Assembly (NCBI GenBank): GCA_016791105.1
Contig: JAEUNM010000136.1
Location: 1-64,000 of the forward strand
DNA from: Rhodocyclaceae bacterium
GTDB taxonomy: Bacteria; Pseudomonadota; Gammaproteobacteria; Burkholderiales; Rhodocyclaceae
DNA: 64,000 nucleotides
Reading direction: 5' to 3'
Translations under genes and position numbers: made by a program
Notes under the pieces: model-generated
Told to the model about the DNA's origin: nothing
Seen by the model: the letters and a program-made list of their open reading frames with translations, nothing else
Databases searched by the model: none
Shown here: positions 9,701-16,953 of the stretch, piece by piece
Numbering within the stretch: position 1 is the first letter of the stretch
Layout: each line of letters opens with the position of its first letter

Positions 9701-11293
9701 CAGGCTGACCGCCCCGGCGTTGGTACTGATGTTGGCATTCACCCAGATATTGCCGCCGCTTATCGCACCAGCGGGATACAGCGGGTCCGTGCCCGCCTCG
9801 GCACTGAGGGAGGCGCCGAGTGTCGTGAGCGTGATGGGGCTGTTTATGTACAGATCGCGGCTCGCCTTGAGCGTCACATTGCCACGTACGGCATCGAGCG
9901 CGGCAGGCGAAACGGTCACCAGGTTGGCGGGGTAGTCGGTGTACGCGTCGGCGGCGGATGGTACGAGGCCACCGCTGTCCATCACGATAATGTCCAGCGG
10001 GTCGAGCAGCAGCGTACCGGGCGCTCCCTGCGGCGCGGACAGATCGACGCTGCCGGTAAATTGCAACTGCCGCTTGCCGGAAATTTCGGCAAATCCGCCG
10101 GCACCGCTCTGCGGCCCACCACGCGCACTAAGGCTGCCGCCGTAACGTGTCAGTTCGTTGCCCCACACGATGACGCGTCCGCCGTCGCCGCTCTGCCCAG
10201 CATCCGCGATGAGCCGGGCACCCGCCGCGACGTCGGTTGCAATGGCATTCTGCACGCCGGGATTGCCGCCCTGATAGTCGCCGCCGATCAGAATTTTCCC
10301 GCCGCCGGCCGGCCCCGAAGCATCGACCACGGCCCCCGCTTCAAGCGTCACGCGAGAGCCCAGAATTTGCACCTCGCCGCCCTGCCCGCTGCTCGCCGCA
10401 GCGTCCACCGCGCCCGCCAGCCGGGTGGTTCCGCCAGTGCTCTGCATGAGTACGCGCGCGGCGGTGGTACGGCTATGCGCATCAGCCTGCAAGTCCTGGG
10501 AAGCCACGAGTCGCACGCTGCCGTCGCCGTCGATGCTCAGGCGCGAGGCGCGAATTTCTCCACTGTGACGCAAGCTGCCGGCAAATGCGTTCACGACGCC
10601 ACCGTCCGCCACCAGCTTGCCTATATTCAATACGCTGTCCGCCGGAGCCTGCAGGGTGAAGCGGACGTTTTCGAAATCCAGGCTGGAAATTTCCAGTTTG
10701 CGCCCCGCGGCGAGCAGCACTTGCCCCTCGGGCGTGCGGACGATGCCGCTGTTTTCGATTTCAGGTGCAATCAGCAGCACGCGCCCGTCCGAGCCGGTTG
10801 AAATGGTGCCGGCATTGCGCAGCGCGCCAGCGCTGGGGCCCGCTTCGAAACGCAGGCGTTGCAGCAGAAAGTCCGGGTCCGACAGGCCCAGGGTGGAAGC
10901 GACGAAAGCGCTGGTATCAATGCGCGCACCGGCACCGACCAGAATGCCGTTCGGGTTGATCAGGAACACCCGTCCATTGGCCTGCAATTGCCCCATCAAC
11001 AGCGACGGGTCGGGACCGAGCACCCGGTTCAATACCGCACTGGAGGCCGTAGGCTGCACGAAGCGCACCGCCTCGCCGGCACCGATACTGAAGGCGTTCC
11101 AGTTGATGATGGAACGGTCGCCAGCGCGGATTTGCATGACACCGGCGGCCGGATTGCTGAACCCCACCGTGCCGGCAGCCACGCTCGGCCCCTGCGGCAG
11201 TGCCTGGGCGGAAGTTGAGTAGACGGCCTGAATAGCCAGGGCGATGGCAAGGCCGACAAGGCCCCGACCGGAATGCGACGATTTTTGTTGCAT
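3092..11293 (-). CDS. Giant TpsA-type filamentous haemagglutinin-like exoprotein
   Basis: The 2733-aa product is predicted to be secreted across the outer membrane by two-partner secretion. I chose ATG 11293 because GGGGAA lies just upstream and a signal peptide (residues 1-31, ending STSAQA) follows at once; the frame stays open further upstream without signal-like sequence. Residues about 40-140 form the TPS/haemagglutination-activity domain (IINWNAFSIGAGEAVRFVQP, FLINPNGILVGAGARIDTSAF). The rest is low-complexity beta-helix sequence rich in Gly, Ala and Ser. A block towards the C-terminus (DNA about 4000-5650) is built of units of the form GGSGxxAxAxV...GxQxI. The extreme C-terminus is duplicated at 954-1682. 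No TpsB gene is adjacent; the nearest is at 37.7-39.3 kb, beside another TpsA. Likely roles are adhesion or surface display, but no binding or toxin domain is recognisable. Confidence 0.9.
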   Translation of the reverse strand: MQQKSSHSGRGLVGLAIALAIQAVYSTSAQALPQGPSVAAGTVGFSNPAAGVMQIRAGDRSIINWNAFSIGAGEAVRFVQPTASSAVLNRVLGPDPSLLMGQLQANGRVFLINPNGILVGAGARIDTSAFVASTLGLSDPDFLLQRLRFEAGPSAGALRNAGTISTGSDGRVLLIAPEIENSGIVRTPEGQVLLAAGRKLEISSLDFENVRFTLQAPADSVLNIGKLVADGGVVNAFAGSLRHSGEIRASRLSIDGDGSVRLVASQDLQADAHSRTTAARVLMQSTGGTTRLAGAVDAAASSGQGGEVQILGSRVTLEAGAVVDASGPAGGGKILIGGDYQGGNPGVQNAIATDVAAGARLIADAGQSGDGGRVIVWGNELTRYGGSLSARGGPQSGAGGFAEISGKRQLQFTGSVDLSAPQGAPGTLLLDPLDIIVMDSGGLVPSAADAYTDYPANLVTVSPAALDAVRGNVTLKASRDLYINSPITLTTLGASLSAEAGTDPLYPAGAISGGNIWVNANISTNAGAVSLTGNEITGPGSIFTHGGTVNLQAARISGTGSIVTSGGAVSELASAWIFQTGTIDAGAGAVTLESGGSISVTQIAADTVSMNTNAYGFSSGVFATVDATERIEVNAPYCMVQLWGNAEPLRVGNISAASLTLSSKLGMLRIGEGLIDARDVGLFQTEGNGTLGTATAPLLLSSSSLRITSVQPFHVQISDIQTLNELAITAPAVALGSSTLGGSQNISTFHLAAAGEALSASIAATGGLSNGLSLTLTDGNLELPRLDTAAVAGPVNLYAPGNIALHDASVATLNVSAGGSIISHGTLTSSANVLLQAGAGISTGAIESGGQFNASTSLGDLATQAIHAFGSITLSAAAGNISTGDISAESSGYFFSNGSFSSLVTLQDSALAQASFGGPAGSGSAISANSVIVIGGDGFPLPSYAAVTLNAGGSVSTGHIQAAGSISVAAAAGGISIGNLLSTSGDISLSSTGAIHAGGVTATAVHMQACQLPAGACGGIDVGSISANPEFAGFGSAPVALAGGSGPVRVRGNIVATELAVSSDDEISLAGVQSNGGPIDLTARNDVVFDRLTTYLYSDRAPVRITSLQGSIRPRNDDSAFDIDASGPITLIAGRAIGDASFAHPLDMVAQPDYGILDTPPVSLTAGQGIGWPGNPVVVHLPGENNTHSLSASAGTALNIALQDASSIPVPDYLTQLDLVLSPAGLGAGNSARISSANLNLTITSDGAALSLPDLVLTDGWLDRFSLSAAGDMNFGKVQLASGGPNGFRLDAQGSLIQTAGGDPAQPNGIEAGWVELNATGDISTAGNLAATGAASLSAVGSVALGGVDNSAGAGMSISGHDISAGNLNSGFGDLALVATGRAQFLNASTAPDAYAQISISGQTVSGLNLTAGGNASIIGETIAVGDVRAYAVSIAQTTAAPLSLGDIHATNGISIASTGDIDLSNQHLSITYGYFQAQSGGSIRIGDLSATGAISPALYAQDDIDVTIHGALGGWLTLESGGRFNISSDAVPGGLNISMQGDRAGPNSGISVGGSAVFAASFDGSRTTTIDLATPNSYAGFVLRDSSPTAGRQLLLRSVQTGASFVDIGMARGDILIDTVSAAGQSIVLTAEHGSILSSGAGSVSIGPTSGDYYPPPAVHLYAPEGGVGTRAAPIVTSNAVSVAVQARNEIGLDMDAATSRFSLSADAGAIEPIQVRGPQFPGLSIQRGSGELVLGALTAPAASFSLTGLNGNIRVNGDLDLNSLYLSAAGSLLVQTSGGPRSVRAQRATLTSGTDLIASAGAAAGESLHIEAVQQLRLSIGRDLWLSASGGQVEVLGPDSTALETGRDFILAGGSGVDAYARFVARSASPPFVIGGKLSILGGHGDGAYADLNISSSLYAPAPALMAYGLELAAGRGADAYASLSSGNTTIYGDVQISGGSGNGAYARVVSSYNGYQLFGTGPTQTRLSNITVEGGSGGLSAATGNTAYAGIYTDGQQILDGVGVVRVVGGGGTGATAEIQAGGYQSIGAQSVLVQGGAGVDSAAAVRQTGYGYAGQQVSATNIALVGGSGAGASASVESEFVAQDLLGSNTDGTPTTLTVQGGSGGQSAASGNSAYARLSSGGSQSINNMSHLRVTGGSGNSAVAEIRSARTQDVNAGSVLVQAGTGAGAAAGLSAEGGSQSLVASTGLTLIGGTGAEAYVRNDCLSTFLCSYGSQYITTGGALQIHGGTGSGMGLTGGAFLQAASGNQTILAASLDIKSGSNFASARIAADNGVAQFVSIEGDADITTSAGANSGNQSGISGTTLSQVVNVGGALRIHNDHGAERVGVWADPVAVAAELQQVVIAQRLSVLNESAQGSALVQSGGRQSIGTSASCAGADCGINLAANGGGSALIAAAGDQLIIAAVTESTNYEGAMPVRVGNAAALGPATISAGGALTLIASELSVQGGTSAASVAKVQAAGTMDISTLGGSIRVSGGSGGAAAIEHVAAAPVPAGTTTTNGAGTIQAGGSLSLAAPGLTVQGAESATVTLTLQDGGGMDLNSSGGTITGTIGGGVVPTFDTTRMALVATGDVVVTGGGASSSGASINGGSISIAALRGGLRTLAGTGAAEINASADINLVSSGNLQLGPTSTGGATITNAGQLSIGGQVVCTGCITGITVLTPGNPGLAILQLPSAGNLVTLAENSLARPEVLDVQLRRLYLTDTPVPLIQFETSSTGEPRIPRRGAK
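4000..5650 (-). repeat. Tandem GGSG-type protein repeats in TpsA
   Basis: Within the exoprotein, units of roughly 40-50 residues recur, each with a core like VxGGSGxxAxAxV followed by a GGxQxI-type strand. Examples are VTGGSGNSAVAEI, LVGGSGAGASASV and ISGGSGNGAYARV. They fit coils of a right-handed beta-helix. The DNA copies have diverged, so recombination between them is probably limited. Boundaries are approximate. Confidence 0.7.
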
Positions 11294-11508
11294 GGAAATT
11301 CCCCAGGGGACGTTGTGGCGCTGTCCAATTAAATTAGCGGCGCCATGACGGGACCACCAAATGCGCTTGTGAAGGGAAAAGCCTGAGCGCAGCCCCAATG
11401 AAGGGCACATGACAGGTTTTGGGGGCGTATTCACACTTGACGAGCTAGTTTCTTCGAATGCGCGCCCTGGCAGGTGGCGCCCATATGCCAAGCGGTACGC
11501 GAGGTCGC

Positions 11509-11536
11509 ATTATATGCCAATACTTCTTGATGTCAC
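11509..11536 (-). promoter_or_regulatory. Sigma-70 promoter for the giant tpsA
   Basis: On the minus strand, GTGACA (11536-11531, five of six matches to TTGACA) is followed by a 16-bp spacer and a perfect TATAAT (11514-11509). Transcription would start near 11500 and give a leader of about 210 nt before the ATG at 11293. It is the best sigma-70 match I found by eye in the window. Confidence 0.65.
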
Positions 11537-11820
11537 CCGATCTGAGCACATCGTCCTTATGCCTGGCCGCATGCCATACTTCGTAACGGCTACAAAGGCG
11601 CCCTCGGGAATGCTATGGAGATCAGGTACAGGAGTGTTTTAATTTGTGTAAATTGAATTGCCCTGCATGGGTGCCGCATAGGCGCATGGCAGTTCGGGTA
11701 AAACCAGACCTTCAGATCGAGATATTGTTTCTTCTCCACACCCCGGCGGATTTGTGTTTGCACAAAGCTTTTGCTCGTCTATGCACTTTCTCGTGGTTCA
11801 ATTTTCAAGGTCTACACGAA

Positions 11821-11932
11821 GTGCGGGATCGGGTTTGCGCCGCTTGCCGGAACCAGGCTACAGACAGATCGCCGGCCATGGCGTCGCGACGGCCCCCCCC
11901 GGCTTGCGGCCCCTACCGGGCACGAATCCCAC
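11821..11932. other. Nested inverted repeats, candidate structured RNA element
   Basis: Outer arms near 11821-11829 and 11926-11932 (GGGAT with ATCCC) enclose a second pair, GCCGC-TT-GCCGG (11839-11850) with CCGGC-TT-GCGGC (11899-11910). Inside these is a small CGCC/GGCG hairpin (11870-11873 with 11880-11883). The middle segment GGCTACAGACAGATCGCC reminds me weakly of class I c-di-GMP riboswitches, but the conserved GCAAA core is not present on either strand. Treat as an unassigned structured element. Confidence 0.3.
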
Positions 11933-12309
11933 GCCATAAGCCGACTGAGGCATCACGCCATGCTTAGGGTGTGGGCAGTAACATCCGGCACTTACGGATA
12001 TTTTGTTAGTTTTGCTGAATGCTGATTTCGCGCGCCCCAGGCAGGCGGCACGGACCGGTCGTCAGTGTGCGCGGGCTCTGCTCGAGGGGCTTACTGCACC
12101 TTGTCATTGTCCGCTTCGCAGAGCGTAATCGGCCTGATCAGCTGCAGACAGACAGCACTTCGTCGCAAGGTGATGCCCTAATGTCCCGCGCAGCGCTGCG
12201 AACTGCACCGGCGCCAGGATGGTCTGGCAAGCTCAAGCCATCTGCCAACGGCGGCCGAACGCAGGTCCGCAACAGGATCACCGCGCGCAGCGGCCCGGCG
12301 CCAATAAAT

Positions 12310-12342
12310 CCCTGCCGCGCTTCTGCGCGGCGGGGGTTTTTT
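12310..12342 (+). terminator. Strong Rho-independent terminator, plus orientation
   Basis: An 11-bp stem (12310-12320 with 12325-12335, one G-U wobble) and a TTCT loop are followed by one G and six T residues at 12337-12342. On the minus strand the same hairpin lies 18 nt past the gap stop codon but is followed only by ATTTATT, so it may end gap transcripts weakly. No plus-strand gene upstream was found to use the better orientation. Confidence 0.75.
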
Positions 12343-12359
12343 CAGACAGCGGTGACGAC

Positions 12360-13805
12360 TTAAGCCGGGAAGGACGCAAATTGAATGCCGGCCATTTGTT
12401 GCGCGATGCGCACCACCTGGCAGCTATAGCCGAATTCGTTGTCGTACCACACGTAGAGCACGACATTGCGGCCGTTGGCGATGGTGGCTTGCGAATCGAC
12501 CACGCCGGCATGGCGCGAACCGACCAGATCGCTCGACACGATTTCCGTCGATGCGATGAAGTCGATTTGCTCCTGCAGTTCCGGACTTAGTGCGCAGTCG
12601 CGCAGGTAAGTATTGATTTCTTCCTTGCTGGTCGGCTGCTCCAGCGTGAGGTTCAGAATGGCCATGCTCACGTTGGGCGTGGGCACGCGTATGGCATTGC
12701 CGGTAAGTTTGCCGGCCAGTTCCGGCAGTGCCTTGGCGACGGCCTTGGCGGCGCCGGTTTCGGTAATCACCATGTTGAGCGGCGCGCTGCGGCCGCGGCG
12801 CTCGGCCTTGTGGTAATTGTCGATCAGGTTCTGGTCGTTGGTATAGGAATGCACGGTTTCGACGTGGCCGTGCTCGATGCCGTATTTGTCGTACACGGCC
12901 TTCAGAACCGGCACGATTGCATTGGTGGTGCAACTGGCCGCCGAGAGGATTTTGTCGTCGTCGGTAATGTCGCCGTTATTGATGCCATACACCACGTTTT
13001 TCAGCGCGCCCTTGCCCGGCGCGGTGAGCAGAACGCGCGCCACACCGGCGCTCTTGAGGTGCAGCGAAAGGCCGGCTTCGTCGCGCCAGGAGCCGGTGTT
13101 GTCGATCACGATTGCATTTTTGATGCCATACGCCGGGTAATCGATCTTGTCCGGACCTTCGCCGTAAATCACCTTGATGAAATTGCCGTTGGCGATGATG
13201 GCGCTGTGTTCGGTATCGATGGTGATGGAGCCGTTGAACGGGCCATGTACGGAATCGCGGCGCAATAGCGCGGCACGTTTTTCCAGATCGTTACCTTTGC
13301 CCTTGCGCACCACGATGGCACGCAGGCGCATCTTGTTGCCGTTGCCGGTACGCTCGATCAGCAGGCGCGCCAGCAGACGGCCGATACGGCCAAAGCCGTA
13401 CAGCACGATGTCGCGCGGTTCCTTCAGCAGAGGTTCGGGATGGCCGACGATAGGGGCCAGTTCCTGGCGCAGAAAATCTTTTGCCGACGGGCCGGATTTG
13501 TCGGCCAGGAATTTATTCGTGAGGCGGCCCAGATCGAGGCGCGCAGGCGCCAGTTCCAGGCTTTCCATGGCTTCGACGAGCTTGAAACTTTCCTGTATCG
13601 GCAATTCTTCGCCGGTGTACTGGCGCGCGAAGCGATGCGTTTTGAGTATGTCTACGGTGGTCACGTTGTTGATGGGACGCCCGTAGATGCGCAGCGAAAT
13701 GCCGTTGTTGCGATACAGCCTGCCTATCATGGGCAACATCCGTTCGGCCAATTCCTGGCGTTGGATGAAATTTTGCAATAGTTGGTCTGCCTGCTCGTTG
13801 GTCAT
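12360..13805 (-). CDS. gap: Glyceraldehyde-3-phosphate dehydrogenase, long form
   Basis: The 481-aa product interconverts glyceraldehyde-3-phosphate and 1,3-bisphosphoglycerate in central carbon metabolism. The NAD(P)-binding Rossmann motif VLYGFGRIGRLLARLL starts near residue 133. It is followed by the catalytic Cys in AASCTTNAIVPV, HSYTNDQNLIDNYH, GAAKAVAKALPEL and the C-terminal WYDNEFGYSCQV. About 130 residues precede the Rossmann fold, making it the long GAPDH type found in several proteobacteria rather than the roughly 335-aa glycolytic form. The start at ATG 13805 (MTNEQADQLL) is chosen because the sequence before it is unstructured. Divergent from the BLUF gene across a 450-bp gap. 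Confidence 0.93.
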   Translation of the reverse strand: MTNEQADQLLQNFIQRQELAERMLPMIGRLYRNNGISLRIYGRPINNVTTVDILKTHRFARQYTGEELPIQESFKLVEAMESLELAPARLDLGRLTNKFLADKSGPSAKDFLRQELAPIVGHPEPLLKEPRDIVLYGFGRIGRLLARLLIERTGNGNKMRLRAIVVRKGKGNDLEKRAALLRRDSVHGPFNGSITIDTEHSAIIANGNFIKVIYGEGPDKIDYPAYGIKNAIVIDNTGSWRDEAGLSLHLKSAGVARVLLTAPGKGALKNVVYGINNGDITDDDKILSAASCTTNAIVPVLKAVYDKYGIEHGHVETVHSYTNDQNLIDNYHKAERRGRSAPLNMVITETGAAKAVAKALPELAGKLTGNAIRVPTPNVSMAILNLTLEQPTSKEEINTYLRDCALSPELQEQIDFIASTEIVSSDLVGSRHAGVVDSQATIANGRNVVLYVWYDNEFGYSCQVVRIAQQMAGIQFASFPA

Positions 13806-14256
13806 GCCTGTCACCCGGTGTTGAAAAAAGTGTCGCGCCGCAAACGGCGCGGTACGGAAAATTTGCGCCGGATCCGGCAGCGCTCTGCCGGACCTGCAGA
13901 AGCGGCGGATTTTACCCGAGCCGAGCCGTGCCTGTCCCGCCCGCATGCACCATTAGTGCGCCAGATCAAGACCTTATTGGCGTGATTGGTGCGTACAGAC
14001 GGGCACCGGGGGCAAACCGCCCGGCAACTGCACAGCCAACCGGCGCAGCCATACGGACGGGCGCAAGGGTTAAGACCTGCTTGCAAATCGAGCGCCGCCG
14101 CGCTGCGGCAAGCCGAGCGGCGGACTGATATGATCCTCCGCCGCGGAACGCCCACCCGGCGCGCTTCAGCCGCAGCCGTGGCTGGCCGTTATGCACGTTG
14201 CGCCCAAGCGCAAACGCGCAATCGGTGCAAATCCGTGCATAGGCCAGGAAAATGGG
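13806..14256. other. Divergent intergenic region gap / BLUF gene
   Basis: This 451-bp stretch must hold promoters for gap (minus) and the BLUF gene (plus). I find no clean -35/-10 pair, riboswitch or RNA gene by eye. Only the GGAA just before the BLUF start codon is clear. Confidence 0.4.
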
Positions 14257-14685
14257 ATGAGTCTCGAAGCCATCGTTTATGTAAGCACCGCCTCGTGGAA
14301 GCCGAACCAGGGCGAACTGGAATCACTGCTCGCTTCCGCCCGCGCGCGCAATCTGGAATACGCCGTGACGGGCGCGCTCATTTACCACGAAGCTACTTTC
14401 ATCCAGTACTTTGAAGGGCCGCCGCTGGGCATGGACGTGGTGTATGGGCATATCCGGCATTCGACGCTGCACCACGGCATTATCGAATTGCTGCGCCAGC
14501 CGGTGGCCGAGCGCGCTTTCCCGAACTGGACCATGGGTTTTACGGTCAGCACGGATTCGCCTTTGCTGGAACTGGCGACAGAAAAATTTCTCGCCACCCT
14601 GCGCAATCTGCCACCCGACCGCAGCGGGTCCGACGGGCGCGAACTGGTGCTGGAGTTCTGGCGCAATTTCCGCAAGGGACGCTAG
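14257..14685 (+). CDS. Short BLUF-domain blue-light photoreceptor
   Basis: The 142-aa product is a stand-alone BLUF (FAD-binding blue-light sensor) domain of about 95 residues plus a short helical tail. The photoactive residues are present: Tyr in IVYVS (residue 8), Arg and Asn in ARARNLEYAVTG, Gln in FIQYFEG, and the C-terminal Trp in FPNWTMGF. There is no fused EAL or cyclase output domain, so signalling would go through a partner protein, as in short BLUF proteins such as PixD/SlrB types. ATG 14257 follows GGAA at suitable spacing. It is convergent with the NDUFA9-like gene, and no obvious partner is adjacent. Confidence 0.9.
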   Translation: MSLEAIVYVSTASWKPNQGELESLLASARARNLEYAVTGALIYHEATFIQYFEGPPLGMDVVYGHIRHSTLHHGIIELLRQPVAERAFPNWTMGFTVSTDSPLLELATEKFLATLRNLPPDRSGSDGRELVLEFWRNFRKGR

Positions 14686-14727
14686 GCATGCTCGCCGGCG
14701 CGCCCCTTCTCGGCATCGCCGCGCCGA

Positions 14728-15639
14728 CTAACGCGCCAGATAGCCCGGCGCAACCGATTCCAGCGCCGTGGGCGTCATGCCGAAGGGCAGCGGCTTGGCC
14801 AGGGTGATGTTATCCACTTCCATGGAGCGCAAATTGTCGCGCGACATGAGCGGCTCGCCGGGCGCCATTTCGAGCGCCAGAGCCTGCAGGTAGGACAGCG
14901 CGGGGCCCAGTTCGATGATGACGCGGGTGCGTCGGCGCAGCGTCGCGACATAGCTCACCAGATCGCGCAATGCATATACGGTCGGCCCGCACAGCGGGTA
15001 GGCCTTGCCCACGGTGTCAGGCATGTCGATGGCCTGCACGATGGCGGCTGCTACGTCGCGCACATACACGGGCTGGAAGCGCGCGCGCGCCCCGGCCAGC
15101 GGCAGGACCGGAAACAGATCCACCAGGCGCGCGAACATGTTGAGGAAGTTGTCCTTCGGCCCGAATACCACGGAGGGCCGGAATATCGTGTAGTCGACGG
15201 CCGGATAGGCGTCGGTATACACCGCCTCGCCATAGGCCTTGGAACGCAGGTATTGCGACGGCGCGTCGCGTTCCGCACCCAGCGCACTCACGTGCAGCAC
15301 GCGCTTCAGTCCGCTCGCCTGGGCGGCGGCGACGATGCGGCGCGGCAGTTCCACATGGGCATGCGCGAACGCCGTGCCAAACGGCGCCCCGGGCGGCGAC
15401 TGCAATACGCCGACCAGATTGATCACGGCATCGCAACCGGCCATCAGCGCTTCCAGCACGCCGGGCTTGGCCACATCGCACACTTCGAGGCGCGCAGTGG
15501 GCAGCATGGTGATGTGCTTGCCCGCTTCGAGCTTGCGCGACGGCACGATGACCGCATCGCCACGCGCGACCAGACGGCTTGCGACCTGGGTGCCGATAAA
15601 TCCGGCACCCCCTACGACCAGGTATTTTCTGGCAGCCAT
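14728..15639 (-). CDS. NDUFA9-like NAD(P)-binding epimerase/dehydratase family protein
   Basis: The 303-aa atypical extended SDR starts with a Rossmann motif (YLVVGGAGFIGTQVASRL), then CDAVINLVGVL, a substrate-side segment SQYLRSKAYGEAV and IFRPSVVFGPKDNFLNMF. These are typical of the complex I NDUFA9 subunit family, whose bacterial members bind NAD(P) without an assigned reaction. ATG 15639 begins the Rossmann strand directly; in-frame ATGs at 15660 and 15672 are alternatives. It lies 122 bp after msrA on the same strand and may be transcribed with it. Confidence 0.85.
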   Translation of the reverse strand: MAARKYLVVGGAGFIGTQVASRLVARGDAVIVPSRKLEAGKHITMLPTARLEVCDVAKPGVLEALMAGCDAVINLVGVLQSPPGAPFGTAFAHAHVELPRRIVAAAQASGLKRVLHVSALGAERDAPSQYLRSKAYGEAVYTDAYPAVDYTIFRPSVVFGPKDNFLNMFARLVDLFPVLPLAGARARFQPVYVRDVAAAIVQAIDMPDTVGKAYPLCGPTVYALRDLVSYVATLRRRTRVIIELGPALSYLQALALEMAPGEPLMSRDNLRSMEVDNITLAKPLPFGMTPTALESVAPGYLAR

Positions 15640-15761
15640 ATGTCCATCCGCCCGCAGCATGAAGCCGGTCATTGTATAGCGCGGGTCAGTGCGTCCGTCG
15701 CGCAAGGCGGCCGACAGCGCCGCCCCGTGGCGCGGATTTGTCGGAAATAAGCCCGCCGGCC

Positions 15762-16376
15762 TCAGTGCGGCTCGGCGCCCCAAACCTCGCGCACGCGCGC
15801 GTCGCGCCCGCAGCCGTGGCGATAATAGTTGTAGCGTATGGGGTTTTTCTTGTAGTAATCCTGGTGGTATTCCTCGGCCGGATAAAACTTGCCGGCCGGC
15901 GCGATTTCGGTGTAGATCACCTTGAAGCGGCGGCTTTGCAGGATGGTGTCGCGGCTCGCTTCGGCGGCGGCTTTCTGGCTATCGTCCTGATAAAAAATCG
16001 CCGTGCGGTATTGCGATCCGACGTCGCAGAACTGGCGGTCTTTTACAGTGGGATCGACGTGGCGCCAGAAATAGTCGAGCAGTTTTTCGTAGCTCACCTT
16101 TGCCGGGTCGTAAGTCACGCGTACCGCCTCGGCATAGCCGGTGCCGCCCGCGCTCACTTTTTCGTAAGTCGGGTTGGGCGCGGCACCGCCGGCGTAGCCC
16201 GATTCGGCGCCCAATACGCCGGGCAGCTTTTCGAAATCCGCTTCCACGCACCAGAAACAGCCGCCGGCAAATACCGCCGTGGCAGTGCTGCCGGCCGGTG
16301 CATCGGCGGCGCCGGCATTGGCGGCAAATGCGGCCAGCGCCGCGCCCATTAGTCTGAATCGCGCCGTATTGTTCAT
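15762..16376 (-). CDS. msrA: Peptide-methionine (S)-S-oxide reductase MsrA, exported
   Basis: The 204-aa enzyme reduces the S-epimer of methionine sulfoxide in oxidised proteins. The catalytic Cys is in the motif GGCFWCVEADFEKLPGV, followed by GYAGGAAPNPTYEKVSAG and the C-terminal EYHQDYYKKNP. An N-terminal signal peptide (residues 1-24, ending ANAGAA) places it in the periplasm. The start codon overlaps the msrB stop as ATGA (16373-16376), so translation is coupled and the two stereospecific reductases are made together. Confidence 0.95.
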   Translation of the reverse strand: MNNTARFRLMGAALAAFAANAGAADAPAGSTATAVFAGGCFWCVEADFEKLPGVLGAESGYAGGAAPNPTYEKVSAGGTGYAEAVRVTYDPAKVSYEKLLDYFWRHVDPTVKDRQFCDVGSQYRTAIFYQDDSQKAAAEASRDTILQSRRFKVIYTEIAPAGKFYPAEEYHQDYYKKNPIRYNYYRHGCGRDARVREVWGAEPH

Positions 16377-16864
16377 GAACGCAGCTCCGGCAAAGTTTCA
16401 CCCTTGGGCACGAACTGCAATGCCAGGCCGTTATTGCAATAGCGCATGCCGGTCGGCTGCGGCCCGTCGCCGAAGCGGTGGCCCTGGTGGCCGCCGCAGC
16501 GCGCGCAGTGGTATTCGGTGCGCGGATAAATGAGCTTGAAATCGGTTTTGGTGGCGACGGCTTCCGGCAGCGGATCCCAGAAACTGGGCCATCCGGTGCC
16601 GCTATCGTACTTTTTGGCGCTGTCGAAAAGCGGCAGGTTGCAGGCCGCGCATACGAAGGTGCCGGCTCGCTTTTCGCTATTGAGCGGGCTGGTGAAGGCG
16701 CGTTCGGTATCTTCTTCGAACAGCACCAGGTAACGGTCGCGCGGCAGCAGGCGCTGCCACTCGTCCTTGCTCTTTTTCAGTGCGGCCACCGCGGCGTCGG
16801 CAGCGCGCGTAAATGCGGCGGCCAGCAGGCCGATCAGACCGCCCAACAATTCGCGTCGAGTCAT
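16373..16864 (-). CDS. msrB: Peptide-methionine (R)-S-oxide reductase MsrB, exported
   Basis: The 163-aa enzyme reduces the R-epimer of methionine sulfoxide. It has the two zinc CxxC pairs (CAACNLPLF and CARCGGHQGH), GTGWPSFWDPL and the catalytic Cys in MRYCNNGLALQFVP. The N-terminus MTRRELLGGLIGLLAAAF is Tat-like (twin Arg, then a mild hydrophobic stretch), so this enzyme is probably exported folded with its zinc, whereas MsrA has a Sec-type leader. It overlaps msrA by 4 nt. Confidence 0.93.
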   Translation of the reverse strand: MTRRELLGGLIGLLAAAFTRAADAAVAALKKSKDEWQRLLPRDRYLVLFEEDTERAFTSPLNSEKRAGTFVCAACNLPLFDSAKKYDSGTGWPSFWDPLPEAVATKTDFKLIYPRTEYHCARCGGHQGHRFGDGPQPTGMRYCNNGLALQFVPKGETLPELRS

Positions 16865-16953
16865 GCTCGTCTCCAGGATCTGGCGGCACGCAGGCGCGCG
16901 CCACGCCGAGGTAGACCCGCACACCCGGACAAAGCTTACCGCGCGTGCGCGCT

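Larger units (their letters stand above)
11294..12359. other. Long intergenic region between tpsA and gap
   Basis: About 1.07 kb without a convincing protein gene on either strand. The tpsA-proximal part holds the promoter at 11509-11536 and the leader. Further on are a nested inverted-repeat element (11821-11932) and a strong plus-strand terminator (12310-12342). Short open frames here lack ribosome binding sites and recognisable sequence. A plus-strand small RNA ending at the terminator is possible but not shown. Confidence 0.5.

Noticed and set aside
9659..10801. 380-codon open frame on the plus strand inside tpsA
   Set aside because: Antisense shadow of Gly/Ala/Ser-rich coding sequence; no ribosome site or family features.
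11294..11491. 66-residue N-terminal extension of the giant TpsA
   Set aside because: It does not look like the extended signal region of TPS exoproteins, whereas ATG 11293 has GGGGAA before it and a normal signal peptide after it.
11503..11520. Sigma-54 (-24/-12) promoter at TTGGCATATAATGC
   Set aside because: GG and GC are separated by 8 bp, not the required 10; the sigma-70 reading with a perfect TATAAT fits better.
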